Source: Lachnospiraceae bacterium
GTDB taxonomy: Bacteria > Bacillota > Clostridia > Lachnospirales > Lachnospiraceae
Length of the DNA: 35,879 bases
NCBI GenBank assembly: GCA_017479935.1
Contig: JAFVBO010000033.1
Location: 1-35,879, forward strand
Reading direction: 5' to 3'
The notes beneath the pieces are model-generated. The model made no database searches. It saw nothing but the letters and a program-made list of their open reading frames with translations, and had not been told where the DNA came from. A program made the translations under genes and the position numbers. Shown here piece by piece: positions 1-7,951 of the stretch; within the stretch, counting starts at the first letter, position 1, and each line of letters begins with the position of its first letter.

Positions 1-245
1 AGATCAATGCCGCTATGAAGGCTGCTTCCAACGAGTCCTTCGGTTACAATGAGGACGAGATCGTTTCTTCCGATATCGTCGGCATGACCTACGGCTCTCT
101 GTTCGATGCCACCCAGACCATGTGCCTGCCTACCGTTGATGGCAATACGCAGGTTCAGGTTGTTTCCTGGTATGACAACGAGAACTCCTACACCAGCCAG
201 ATGGTTCGTACCATCAAGCACTTCGGCAAGCTGCTGAACGCTTAA
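1..245 (+). CDS. gap: Glyceraldehyde-3-phosphate dehydrogenase, C-terminal end (partial)
   Basis: This is the last ~80 codons of glycolytic GAPDH, which converts glyceraldehyde-3-phosphate, NAD+ and phosphate to 1,3-bisphosphoglycerate in the cytoplasm. The gene enters from outside the window; the frame is open from base 3, so the ATG at base 15 is internal. The family signature is clear: a [14 protein letters not shown] stretch, then the [13 protein letters not shown] block that ends the catalytic domain, then the closing helix with [11 protein letters not shown] terminator follows 45 bp after the stop, with pgk beyond it, which is the usual Firmicutes gap-pgk order. The active-site Cys lies upstream and cannot be checked. 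Confidence 0.95.
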   Translation, partial: INAAMKAASNESFGYNEDEIVSSDIVGMTYGSLFDATQTMCLPTVDGNTQVQVVSWYDNENSYTSQMVRTIKHFGKLLNA

Positions 246-289
246 GTTTTATGACTGTCGGGAAACCGGCTGTATAACGACTCATGAAG

Positions 290-321
290 GGGTCCGGTCT
301 GAAAACGGCCGGACCCTTTTT
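290..321 (+). terminator. Rho-independent terminator after gap
   Basis: The stem GGGTCCGG (290-297) pairs with CCGGACCC (309-316) and is followed by TTTTT. A second small hairpin, GCAGTG/CACTGC, lies just downstream at about 328-343. Together they separate gap from pgk transcription. Confidence 0.85.
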
Positions 322-332
322 CAAAAGCAGTG

Positions 333-362
333 TGAAACACTGCCTTTCGCATTTGGTATACA
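333..362 (+). promoter_or_regulatory. Possible weak promoter for pgk
   Basis: TGAAAC (333-338), an 18-nt spacer and TATACA (357-362) lie between the gap terminator and pgk. The -35 is a poor match to TTGACA, so this is tentative. Without it pgk would depend on read-through from gap. Confidence 0.3.
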
Positions 363-386
363 TATTAGCACGAAAGGAAGATTGCT

Positions 387-1595
387 ATGCTTAACAAAAT
401 GTCTGTTGACGATATCAACGTAAAGGGCAAGAGAGTTCTTTGCCGCTGCGATTTCAACGTTCCGTTAAAGGATGGAAAGATCACGGACGAAAACCGTCTG
501 GTTGCGGCTCTGCCCACCATTAAGAAGCTGATCGCCGATGGCGGCCGTGTCATCCTTTGCTCTCACCTTGGAAAGCCGAAGGGAGAGCCGAAGCCGGAAC
601 TTTCCTTAGCTCCCGTTGCTGTTCGCCTTTCCGAGCTGCTGGGTCAGGAAGTGAAGTTTGCCGCTGATCCCGAGGTTGTTGGACCGAACGCCAAGGCGGC
701 TGTCGCTGCCATGAAGGATGGCGATGTGGTTCTGTTAGAGAACACCCGTTATCGCAAGGAAGAGACCAAGAACGGCGAAGAGTTCAGCAAAGAGCTGGCT
801 TCCCTGTGCGATGGCGTTTTCGTAAACGATGCGTTCGGTACCGCGCACCGCGCACACTGCTCCAACGTGGGCGTAAGCTCCCTGGTGGACGTGGCGGCTG
901 TTGGTTACCTGATGCAGAAGGAAATCGATTTCTTAGGCAACGCGGTTGAGAACCCGGTTCGTCCTTTCGTAGCCATCTTAGGCGGCGCGAAGGTTGCGGA
1001 CAAGCTGAACGTTATCAGCAACCTGCTTGAGAAGTGCGATACCCTGATCATCGGCGGCGGTATGGCTTACACCTTCCAGAAGGCCAGAGGCTTCGAAATC
1101 GGCACCTCCCTGTGCGATGATGAGAAGATCGACTACTGCAAGGAAATGATGGACAAGGCCGAGAAGCTTGGCAAGAAGCTGCTCCTTCCGATTGATACGG
1201 TTGTCACCGCTGAGTTCCCGAACCCGATCGACGCCGAGATCGAGACCTGGGTTGTCGACGCTGACAAGATGCCGGCCGACAAGATGGGCATGGATATCGG
1301 ACCGAAGACGGCCGCGATGTATGCCGATGCCGTGAAGTCCGCCAAGACGGTTGTCTGGAACGGACCGATGGGCGTATTCGAGAACCCGATCCTGGCCAAG
1401 GGTACCCTGGCTGTGGCACAGGCTCTGGCGGATACCGATGCCACCACCATCATCGGCGGCGGCGATTCCGCAGCGGCTGTCAACCAGATGGGCTTTGGCG
1501 ATAAGATGAGCCACATCTCCACCGGCGGCGGCGCTTCCCTGGAATTCCTGGAAGGCAAGGAACTGCCCGGTGTTGCGGCTGCGACCGATAAATAA
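387..1595 (+). CDS. pgk: Phosphoglycerate kinase
   Basis: This 402-residue cytoplasmic enzyme transfers the acyl phosphate of 1,3-bisphosphoglycerate to ADP, giving ATP and 3-phosphoglycerate. The N-terminal signature [13 protein letters not shown] is followed by substrate-binding segments ([33 protein letters not shown]). The C-terminal nucleotide domain contains [20 protein letters not shown] and the closing GGGDSAAAV and [13 protein letters not shown] motifs. Length is normal for bacteria. The start is set by a GAAAGGAAG ribosome site just upstream of ATG 387. It lies between gap and tpiA, as in the classical glycolytic operon. Confidence 0.97.
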   Translation: MLNKMSVDDINVKGKRVLCRCDFNVPLKDGKITDENRLVAALPTIKKLIADGGRVILCSHLGKPKGEPKPELSLAPVAVRLSELLGQEVKFAADPEVVGPNAKAAVAAMKDGDVVLLENTRYRKEETKNGEEFSKELASLCDGVFVNDAFGTAHRAHCSNVGVSSLVDVAAVGYLMQKEIDFLGNAVENPVRPFVAILGGAKVADKLNVISNLLEKCDTLIIGGGMAYTFQKARGFEIGTSLCDDEKIDYCKEMMDKAEKLGKKLLLPIDTVVTAEFPNPIDAEIETWVVDADKMPADKMGMDIGPKTAAMYADAVKSAKTVVWNGPMGVFENPILAKGTLAVAQALADTDATTIIGGGDSAAAVNQMGFGDKMSHISTGGGASLEFLEGKELPGVAAATDK

Positions 1596-1611
1596 GAATA
1601 AAATGGATCAG

Positions 1612-1647
1612 ACCCGGCGAGGCGTTTTATGGCGCTTCGCCGTGGGT
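1612..1647 (+). other. Intercistronic hairpin between pgk and tpiA
   Basis: An ACCCGGCGAGGCG arm pairs, with one bulge and one G-U, with CGCTTCGCCGTGGGT. No T-run follows, so this is more likely an mRNA stability or processing structure than a terminator. It ends about 24 nt before the tpiA start. Confidence 0.5.
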
Positions 1648-1670
1648 GTTGATAGAAAAGGACATAACGT

Positions 1671-2414
1671 ATGAGAAAGAAAATTATTGCGGGAAACTGG
1701 AAAATGAACATGACGCCCTCCGAGGCTGTCGCTCTGATTGAGACCTTAAAGCCGCTCGTAAAGAACGACGCGGTGGACGTTGTCTTCTGTGTTCCCGCCA
1801 TTGATATCATCCCGGCGATCGAGGCTGCCAAGGGCAGCAACATCCAGATCGGCGCGGAGAATATGTACTTTGAGGAGAAGGGTGCCTTCACCGGCGAAAT
1901 CTCCCCGGCTATGCTGGTAGACGCCGGCGTGAAGTATGTCATCATCGGTCACTCCGAGAGACGCGAGTACTTCGCCGAGACGAATGAGACCGTCAACAAG
2001 AAGGTCTTAAAGGCTTTCGAGCACGGCATCACCCCCATCATCTGCTGCGGCGAGACTCTGACCCAGCGCGAGCAGGGCGTGACGATCGACTTTATCCGTC
2101 AGCAGATCAAGGTGGCATTCCTGAATGTCACGGCGGATCAGGCGAAGACGGCTGTGATCGCGTACGAGCCGATCTGGGCCATCGGTACCGGCAAGACCGC
2201 TACCTCCGATCAGGCAGAAGAAGTTTGCGCGGCAATCCGTGCCTGCATCTGCGAGATCTACGATGAAGCGACGGCCGAGGCGATCCGCATCCAGTACGGC
2301 GGTTCCGTAAACGGCAAGAACGCGGCAGAGCTGTTCGCGAAGGCGGACATCGACGGCGGTCTGGTTGGCGGCGCTTCCTTAAAGCCCGACTTTGGATCCA
2401 TCGTAAACTATTAA
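1671..2414 (+). CDS. tpiA: Triosephosphate isomerase
   Basis: This 247-residue TIM-barrel enzyme interconverts dihydroxyacetone phosphate and glyceraldehyde-3-phosphate. All catalytic elements are visible: the N-terminal Lys in AGNWKMN, the catalytic His in IIGHSERR, the catalytic Glu with the mobile loop in [14 protein letters not shown], and the phosphate-binding [12 protein letters not shown] and GGLVGGASL segments. Length is typical. The start follows AAAGGA with about 9 nt spacing. It sits 75 bp after pgk with only a hairpin between them, so co-transcription with pgk is likely. Confidence 0.97.
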   Translation: MRKKIIAGNWKMNMTPSEAVALIETLKPLVKNDAVDVVFCVPAIDIIPAIEAAKGSNIQIGAENMYFEEKGAFTGEISPAMLVDAGVKYVIIGHSERREYFAETNETVNKKVLKAFEHGITPIICCGETLTQREQGVTIDFIRQQIKVAFLNVTADQAKTAVIAYEPIWAIGTGKTATSDQAEEVCAAIRACICEIYDEATAEAIRIQYGGSVNGKNAAELFAKADIDGGLVGGASLKPDFGSIVNY

Positions 2415-2469
2415 TAGGCTCTTTCTTGGCACGGTCTGTGACCGGTGCTAAGTATTCATGCTAAAAATG

Positions 2470-2503
2470 CAAAGCCAGGCTTGATCTCAAGTCTGGCTTT
2501 TTG
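2470..2503 (+). terminator. Terminator-like hairpin directly before gpmI
   Basis: A ~14-bp stem (AAAGCCAGGCTTGA paired with TCAAGTCTGGCTTT, one G-T pair, 2-nt loop) runs directly into a T-run at 2498-2503. It has the shape of a strong intrinsic terminator. Only about nine bases separate it from the gpmI start codon, leaving no room for a promoter between them. Confidence 0.75.
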
Positions 2504-2512
2504 GGAGATAAT

Positions 2513-4054
2513 ATGGCAAAAAAACCTACCATTTTAATGATCCTGGATGGCTACGGCGAAAATGATATCCACGAGCACAACGCCGTGTATATGGCCAATA
2601 CGCCGGTCATGGATCAGCTGAAAGCAAACTGCCCCTTTGTGAAGGGCTACGCCAGCGGTTTAGCCGTGGGCCTTCCCGACGGCCAGATGGGCAACTCCGA
2701 AGTCGGCCACCTGAACATGGGCGCCGGCCGCATCGTATATCAGGAGCTGACCAAGATCACCAAGGAAATTCAGGACGGCGAGTTCTTTGAGAACGAAGAT
2801 CTGCTGGCCGCCATCAATAACTGCAAGGAGAACGGATCCGATCTGCATCTGTACGGCCTGGTGTCCACCGGCGGCGTGCACAGCCACATCACCCATCTGT
2901 TCGCCCTGCTGGAGATGGCGAAGAGAAACGGGCTGGAAAATGTCTACGTTCACTGCTTCTTAGACGGCCGTGACGTACCGCCCACCTCCGGCGCGGACTT
3001 TGTCGACGATCTTCAGAAGGAAATGAAGAAGATCGGCGTTGGCAAGGTGGCGACCGTGATGGGCCGTTACTATGCCATGGATCGTGACAACCGTTGGGAT
3101 CGCGTCGAGAAGGCCTGGAACGCCATGGTCAAGGGCGAGGGCATCGAGGAGACCGAAGCGGTTGAGGCCATCAAAAAGTCCTACGCGAACGGTGTCGTGG
3201 ATGAGTTTGTCATCCCCACGGTCATCAAGGAGAACGGAAAGCCGGTTGCCACCATCAAGGCAAACGATTCCATCATTTTCTTCAACTTCCGCCCGGACCG
3301 CGCCCGTGAAATCACCCGCGCGTTCTGCGACGACGAGTTTACGAACTTTGACCGCGGCGCCCGCTTCCCGGTTTGCTATGTCTGCTTTACCAACTACGAC
3401 GTGACTATCCAGAACAAGCGCGTCGCGTTCAAGCCGGTTTCGCTGGACAACACCTTCGGACAGTTCCTGGCGGCGAATGGCTTAAAGCAGCTTCGTCTGG
3501 CGGAGACCGAGAAGTACGCGCACGTCACCTTCTTCTTTAACGGCGGCGTCGAGGTACCGAACGAGGGCGAGGACCGCATCCTGGTGAAGTCCCCGAAGGT
3601 AGCGACCTACGATCTGCAGCCCGAGATGAGTGCGTATGAGGTCACGGACCGTCTGGTGGAAGCGATCGAAGGCCAGAAGTACGATGTGATCATCATCAAC
3701 TACGCGAACGCGGACATGGTCGGCCACACCGGTATCGAGGAAGCCGCCATCAAGGCCTGCGAGGCAGTGGATGTCTGCGTCGGCCGCGTGGTGGACGCAC
3801 TCTTAAAGGTAGACGGCCAGATGTTTATCTGCGCGGACCACGGAAACGCGGACCAGATGGTGGACTATGAAACGGGTGCGCCGTTTACGCAGCACTCCAC
3901 CAACCCGGTTCCGTTCATCCTGGTGAACGCGGACCCTGCCTACGGCCTGCGCGAAGGCGGCGTTCTGGCGGATATCGCCCCGACGCTGATCGAACTGATG
4001 GGCATGGAGCAGCCGAAGGAAATGACCGGAAAGAGCCTGCTGGTGCGGAAATAA
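2513..4054 (+). CDS. gpmI: 2,3-bisphosphoglycerate-independent phosphoglycerate mutase
   Basis: This 513-residue cytoplasmic Mn2+-dependent enzyme of the alkaline phosphatase superfamily interconverts 3- and 2-phosphoglycerate. Metal ligand Asp12 lies in LDGYG and the phosphorylated Ser62 in MGNSEVGHLNMGAGR. Later motifs include HCFLDGRDVPPTSG, GRYYAMDRDNRWDR, FFNFRPDRARE and the C-terminal metal sites NYANADMVGHTG and ADHGNADQM, with the final His in FTQHSTNPVPF. I chose ATG 2513, preceded by GGGAG at about 5 nt, over an in-frame TTG at 2501 that overlaps the upstream hairpin. A clear terminator follows. The start lies immediately behind a terminator-like stem. Confidence 0.96.
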   Translation: MAKKPTILMILDGYGENDIHEHNAVYMANTPVMDQLKANCPFVKGYASGLAVGLPDGQMGNSEVGHLNMGAGRIVYQELTKITKEIQDGEFFENEDLLAAINNCKENGSDLHLYGLVSTGGVHSHITHLFALLEMAKRNGLENVYVHCFLDGRDVPPTSGADFVDDLQKEMKKIGVGKVATVMGRYYAMDRDNRWDRVEKAWNAMVKGEGIEETEAVEAIKKSYANGVVDEFVIPTVIKENGKPVATIKANDSIIFFNFRPDRAREITRAFCDDEFTNFDRGARFPVCYVCFTNYDVTIQNKRVAFKPVSLDNTFGQFLAANGLKQLRLAETEKYAHVTFFFNGGVEVPNEGEDRILVKSPKVATYDLQPEMSAYEVTDRLVEAIEGQKYDVIIINYANADMVGHTGIEEAAIKACEAVDVCVGRVVDALLKVDGQMFICADHGNADQMVDYETGAPFTQHSTNPVPFILVNADPAYGLREGGVLADIAPTLIELMGMEQPKEMTGKSLLVRK

Positions 4055-4098
4055 ACCGCGCTGTCTGAAACAGGTATTGCTTCTGTTAGGATAATCTT

Positions 4099-4136
4099 AA
4101 CCCGCATGTTATGACAATCATAACATGCGGGTTTTT
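4099..4136 (+). terminator. Rho-independent terminator after gpmI
   Basis: AACCCGCATGTTATG pairs perfectly with CATAACATGCGGGTT around a 5-nt loop and merges with a T-run. It closes the glycolytic block. Confidence 0.9.
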
Positions 4137-4141
4137 CAGTC

Positions 4142-4170
4142 TTGCGAACAGGCAACGGATGCGGTACAAT
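4142..4170 (+). promoter_or_regulatory. Sigma-A promoter for the xylulokinase gene
   Basis: TTGCGA (4142-4147), a 17-nt spacer and TACAAT (4165-4170). It begins only 6 nt after the T-run of the gpmI terminator. The predicted transcription start is near 4177, giving a leader of about 120 nt. Confidence 0.75.
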
Positions 4171-4187
4171 GCAGATAAGAAATAACT

Positions 4188-4256
4188 CAGCAAGCCCAGA
4201 CATAGTTGCAAAAAACGTGACATACGCCGTAGGCGGATGGCCTGGGACCTATGCTG
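4188..4256 (+). promoter_or_regulatory. Structured 5' leader of the xylulokinase mRNA (candidate)
   Basis: CAGCA (4188-4192) can pair with TGCTG (4252-4256), and CCCAG (4195-4199) with CTGGG (4242-4246). They enclose a small hairpin CGCC-GTA-GGCG (about 4225-4235). CATAG (4201-4205) could alternatively pair with CTATG (4249-4253), which would form a pseudoknot or a competing fold. I recognise no known riboswitch class here. Confidence 0.3.
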
Positions 4257-4296
4257 AAAGAGCAGTTACGATAAGAAAGCGGAAAGGAAGGCAACT

Positions 4297-5769
4297 ATGT
4301 ATTATATCGGAATTGATTTGGGAACATCGGCGGTAAAACTTCTCTTGATGGAAGGAAATGGCCGCATTGAAAAGATCGTCAGTCGCGAATATCCGCTCTC
4401 CTTCCCGAACCCAGGCTGGTCGGAGCAGAATCCGGAGGACTGGATGAAGGCGGTCGTGGACGGTGTGAAAGAGCTGACATCCGGGATCGACCGCAGTCAG
4501 GTGGCCGGAATCGGCGCTGGCGGGCAGATGCACGGACTGGTTATCCTGGATCAGGAGGATCGCGTTCTGCGCCCGGCGATCCTTTGGAACGACGGCCGCA
4601 CGCAGGAAGAGACGGACTGGCTGAACAATGAGATCGGGACGGAGAAGCTGTCTGCGTATACGGGAAATATTGCGTTCGCCGGCTTTACCGCGCCGAAGAT
4701 CCTCTGGGTGAAGAAGCACGAGCCGGAGATTTTCGCGAAGATCGCCCGCGTGATGCTGCCGAAGGATTATGTGAACTATTGCCTGACCGGCGTGAACTGT
4801 ACCGACTATTCGGATGCGGCCGGCATGCTGCTTCTGGATGTGAAGAAGAAGGCCTGGAGCAAGGAGATGCTGGATATCTGCGGGATCCGGGAAGAACAGA
4901 TGCCGAAGCTGTTTGAAAGCTATGAAGCGGTCGGCACGTTAAAGCCCGAGATGGCGAAGCTCTTAGAGCTTCCGGAGACGACGGTGGTGGTGGCCGGCGC
5001 CGGCGACAACGCGGCGGCAGCAGTGGGAACCGGAACCGTCGGGGACGGCGCGTGCAACATCTCCCTGGGTACCTCCGGCACGATCTTTGTGTCCTGCAAG
5101 AACTTCCCGGAAAAGACCAACCCGGCCATTCATGCCTTCGCCCATGCCGATGGCGGTTTCCACCTGATGGGCTGCATGCTTTCCGCGGCTTCCTGCAACA
5201 AGTGGTGGATGGAAGAGATCGCAAAGACCAGCGACTTTGCAGGAGAGCAGGCCGCGATCTGCGAGGATAAGCTGGGCAAGAACCACGTCTTCTACCTGCC
5301 GTACCTGATGGGCGAGCGTGCGCCTCATAACGATGCGTTTGCCAGAAGCTGCTTTATCGGCATGACCATGGATTCGACGCGCGCGGACATGACCCAGGCA
5401 GTGCTGGAGGGTGTGGCCTTTGGCATCCGGGATTCGCTAGAAGCGATCCGCGCCATGGGCATCTCCGTGGATAAGAGCATGATCTGCGGCGGCGGCGCGA
5501 AGAGCCCGCTTTGGAAGAAGATTTTTGCCAATGTCTTAAACATCGAGCTGACCGTTCCGGAGACGGAGCAGGGCCCTGGCTACGGCGGCGCCATTTTAGC
5601 GGCGGTGGCCTGCGGCGAATATCCGTCCGTGCGGGAAGCGGATGAAAAGCTGGTGAAGGTGTGCGACACGGTTCTTCCGAATCCGGAGCTGGCGGCTTTG
5701 TACGAAAATCGCTATCAGGTTTACAAAAAACTTTATCCGGCGCTGAAGGGCGTGTTCCGGGAACTGTAA
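4297..5769 (+). CDS. xylB: Xylulokinase-like FGGY carbohydrate kinase
   Basis: This 490-residue ASKHA-fold sugar kinase probably phosphorylates D-xylulose to xylulose-5-phosphate with ATP, feeding the pentose phosphate pathway. The N-terminal phosphate-1 motif GIDLGTSAVKLLLM is followed by the PGWSEQNPEDW segment, the substrate region GAGGQMHGLVILD and the WNDGRTQEE motif typical of xylulokinases. The C-terminal half has ISLGTSGTIFV (phosphate 2), LPYLMGERAPHND and the adenosine motif CGGGAKSPLWKKI. The start follows AAAGGAAGG. It is not next to xylose isomerase or a transporter here, so substrate assignment rests on sequence resemblance. Related FGGY kinases act on other ketoses. Confidence 0.88.
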   Translation: MYYIGIDLGTSAVKLLLMEGNGRIEKIVSREYPLSFPNPGWSEQNPEDWMKAVVDGVKELTSGIDRSQVAGIGAGGQMHGLVILDQEDRVLRPAILWNDGRTQEETDWLNNEIGTEKLSAYTGNIAFAGFTAPKILWVKKHEPEIFAKIARVMLPKDYVNYCLTGVNCTDYSDAAGMLLLDVKKKAWSKEMLDICGIREEQMPKLFESYEAVGTLKPEMAKLLELPETTVVVAGAGDNAAAAVGTGTVGDGACNISLGTSGTIFVSCKNFPEKTNPAIHAFAHADGGFHLMGCMLSAASCNKWWMEEIAKTSDFAGEQAAICEDKLGKNHVFYLPYLMGERAPHNDAFARSCFIGMTMDSTRADMTQAVLEGVAFGIRDSLEAIRAMGISVDKSMICGGGAKSPLWKKIFANVLNIELTVPETEQGPGYGGAILAAVACGEYPSVREADEKLVKVCDTVLPNPELAALYENRYQVYKKLYPALKGVFREL

Positions 5770-5817
5770 AATACAATACGATAGAGCACGCGCGTAGTGG
5801 CAACAAGGAGTCTGCTT

Positions 5818-6990
5818 ATGAAAAATGATCAAATCACGCACGCAACTCAGATGAAAAGGATCCGAGGCCTGGGAGTTCTGAAAAGAGCGACCGCCGTTCT
5901 TCTGGCGCTTTCCCTTCTTAGCCTGTGCGGCTGTGGGAAGGGGTCCTCTTCGTTGACGGAGGATCCGGCGCAGGAGAGCGGGACGAACGCGCAGACAGAA
6001 AGCGTTCCGGAACCGACCTTGCCCGTAACGGACATCGAAAGCGCCCCGGCGCATACGATCGCCTTTGGCCTCACGGATATTCTCCGGGACGATGAGGAAA
6101 AGACTGTGCAGCAGCCCGGACCGGCCACGCAGGAGGAACCGGAGCCTGTGCCCCATTCTGAACCCGCGCCCGAGGAGGAACCGGAACCGTATGCGGAGCC
6201 GGAGCCCAAGGATGAACCGGAACCGTATGTGGAACCGGAACCCTACGAGGAGCCGGAGCCATATGTGGAGCCGGAACCCTACGAGGAGCCTGAGCCTTAC
6301 GTAGAACCGGAACCCTACGAAGAACCGGAGACAGAGGGAGAGCTGGAGATCGAGCTGGAACCCTACGAGGGCCCGGAGCAAAGCGATGCGGCGCGCCTGG
6401 AGTGCTCGAACTGGACCAATTCCCTGATCATCGTGGAGGCTTACGGAACCCTGTGCACGGTTTCCATGCATGAACGGGACGAAAACGGGGTCTGGACGGA
6501 GATTTTCCGCACAGACGGCTGGGTCGGAGAAGGCGAGGTCGGCCCGACGGACGACTATAACCACGCGACGCCTCCGGGCGTGTTCACGCTGGGACAGTGC
6601 TTTGGAACCCTCCCGGATCCGGGCTGTACCCGGGATTATCTTCAGTTGGACGACAGCTGGTACTGGGTGGATGATCCGGAATCGGTTCATTATAATCAGC
6701 TGATCTCCACCAACTGGGAAGGATATGACACGTCGCAGTTTAACAGCGCGGAACACCTGATTGATTATGATGTCTCCTATCAGTACAGCGTTGCCATCAA
6801 TTACAATACAGACCCGATTGTGAAGGGAATGGGCTCCGCCATTTTCTTCCATGTGGAGCATGCCTCCCCCACCTGGGGCTGCATCGGCGTTCCGATTGAC
6901 ATTATGGTAACGGTTTTACAGCGTCTGACGCCCTATACGCTGATCGCGATGGGGAACAGCGAAGGGCCTTACTGCGTATGGGATTATTAA
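5818..6990 (+). CDS. Lipoprotein with Pro-Glu repeat stalk and L,D-transpeptidase (YkuD)-like domain
   Basis: This 390-residue exported protein has a hydrophobic signal segment (about 24-36) and an LCGC lipobox, predicting a lipidated Cys39 at the membrane outer face. A long acidic Pro/Glu/Tyr region follows at about 105-180 ([17 protein letters not shown] type). The C-terminal half resembles YkuD L,D-transpeptidases: a PGVFTLG strand, then a conserved His345 in FFHVEH and Cys355 in [10 protein letters not shown], matching the HxxxxxxxxxC core that makes 3-3 peptidoglycan cross-links or attaches proteins. ATG 5818 is favoured over GTG 5797 because AAGGAG lies 8 nt upstream. No terminator separates it from the kinase gene 48 bp earlier, so it may be co-transcribed. 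Activity is inferred from the His and Cys motif. Confidence 0.8.
   Translation: MKNDQITHATQMKRIRGLGVLKRATAVLLALSLLSLCGCGKGSSSLTEDPAQESGTNAQTESVPEPTLPVTDIESAPAHTIAFGLTDILRDDEEKTVQQPGPATQEEPEPVPHSEPAPEEEPEPYAEPEPKDEPEPYVEPEPYEEPEPYVEPEPYEEPEPYVEPEPYEEPETEGELEIELEPYEGPEQSDAARLECSNWTNSLIIVEAYGTLCTVSMHERDENGVWTEIFRTDGWVGEGEVGPTDDYNHATPPGVFTLGQCFGTLPDPGCTRDYLQLDDSWYWVDDPESVHYNQLISTNWEGYDTSQFNSAEHLIDYDVSYQYSVAINYNTDPIVKGMGSAIFFHVEHASPTWGCIGVPIDIMVTVLQRLTPYTLIAMGNSEGPYCVWDY
6133..6372 (+). repeat. Coding tandem repeat for the (EPEPY) stalk
   Basis: A degenerate repeat alternates GAACCGGAACCSTAY-type blocks with GTGGAGC or GAGGAGC variants. It encodes [17 protein letters not shown]-like units inside the transpeptidase-like lipoprotein. 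The synonymous codon variation suggests the protein sequence, rather than recent DNA duplication, is being kept. Confidence 0.85.
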
Positions 6991-7010
6991 GAAAAGAGGA
7001 TTGGGGAACG

Positions 7011-7640
7011 ATGAGAAAGAAGCTGGTAATTCCCGCCATGCTGATGCTTTTGCTGGTAGGATCGGTTGGTACTTCATTTGCGGAAGAAGAAAGCGTGCCG
7101 GAAAAACAAAATGAGGCGACGACAGGTTTTTCTGCCGCAAGTGGGGAAAGCAGTTCGGATCAATCCTTGCAGGAGATCCCTTTGGATCCTTCCTTGTTTA
7201 CGATGGACGGCTTTTGTGCAAGGCTTCCGGAAGGCTGGGGCGTCGGAGAAGAAGAGGATGACCGGGTGTATCTGTATCCGTCCGGTTCGGCCGAGAATGC
7301 CTACAGCTATGTCATGTTTCGCGTGAGCGAGGACGAGGCATTTCTGGATCTGTCGCCGGAGGAGCTGGAAGAGCAGTTTGAAGAGCTGCAGGAGAACCTG
7401 TCGCAGGGCGGGCATGTCGGCGTGTCTATCCGGCGCTTCAGTTTAAACGGGATGCCGGGCCATCGTCTGTTTATGTCCATGAAAATGGGCGAAATCCGGG
7501 TGGACATGGATGTGACGATTTTGGTGAAGGACAAGCGGATGGCCACCGTCGCCTTCTACACTATCTCCGGACTGGAAACGGAGAATTACCGCAGGCCGTA
7601 CGAGAACTTTTTGCTCTCAGTGAAACCAGCGAAGAAGTAA
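7011..7640 (+). CDS. Secreted protein of unknown function
   Basis: A 209-residue protein with a classical signal peptide: MRKK, a hydrophobic core (about 5-17) and a probable cleavage after SFA, followed by an acidic, Ser-rich linker. The mature part begins near FTMDGFCARLPEGWGV and ends LLSVKPAKK. Its alternating strands resemble the small alpha/beta PsbP/DcrB-like secreted domains of Clostridia, but I cannot assign a family. ATG 7011 is chosen over the ATG at 6978, which overlaps the previous gene and would hide the signal peptide. It lies 20 bp after the transpeptidase-like lipoprotein gene and is probably in the same transcript, suggesting a cell-envelope role. Confidence 0.7.
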   Translation: MRKKLVIPAMLMLLLVGSVGTSFAEEESVPEKQNEATTGFSAASGESSSDQSLQEIPLDPSLFTMDGFCARLPEGWGVGEEEDDRVYLYPSGSAENAYSYVMFRVSEDEAFLDLSPEELEEQFEELQENLSQGGHVGVSIRRFSLNGMPGHRLFMSMKMGEIRVDMDVTILVKDKRMATVAFYTISGLETENYRRPYENFLLSVKPAKK

Positions 7641-7677
7641 AAAGTTTACGTTAATCCATCATTCTATTACGCTTTCT

Positions 7678-7896
7678 TTCAAGGACGGGGATGGACAGGG
7701 ATTTCCTACGCAGGCCTCGTAACGCTCCGATGAGCTAACTCCTAACTACGACAGCAAAATCCACCTCAACGAGTCAAAGGCGGCGACTCGTAGAGGTGGA
7801 TTTTTTGTCTTCGTAAGGAGTGGATCTCATCTACGCTAAAAGCACTCGTGAATTGCCTGCGTATGGAAATTCCCTGTCCATCCCCTGGTTCTTGAA
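7678..7896. repeat. Long imperfect inverted repeat (about 220 bp hairpin)
   Basis: Outer arms: GGGGATGGACAGGGATTTCC then TACGCAGGC (7687-7715) match the reverse complement of 7855-7885 with two 1-nt bulges. Pairing extends outward through TTCAAG/CTTGAA. A less-paired middle follows, then a near-perfect inner hairpin (7756-7806). It fills most of the 311-bp gap between two convergent genes and contains no credible ORF. Confidence 0.85.
7756..7806 (+). terminator. Bidirectional terminator core of the long hairpin
   Basis: AAAATCCACCTCAACGAGTC (7756-7775) pairs with GACTCGTAGAGGTGGATTTT (7785-7804) with a single mismatch and a 9-nt loop. TTTTTT follows on plus and TTTT on minus. It can end both the plus-strand secreted-protein gene and the minus-strand epimerase gene. 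Confidence 0.75.
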
Positions 7897-7951
7897 TTCA
7901 TAGAGAATAAATCGACTGTTTTCGAATAATCAGGACTGCCGCAAATGGAGT

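Noticed and set aside
1133-1945. 270-codon minus-strand ORF across pgk and tpiA
   Set aside because: Antisense shadow of two well-supported genes with no recognisable domain.
2426-2454. Promoter between tpiA and gpmI (TTGGCA, 17 nt, TAAGTA)
   Set aside because: The -10 matches consensus at only two positions, and any transcript from it would still have to cross the hairpin.
5596-6861. 421-codon minus-strand ORF opposite the transpeptidase-like gene
   Set aside because: Its Arg/Phe/Leu periodicity mirrors the Pro-Glu repeat on the other strand; no family motif and no suitable context.
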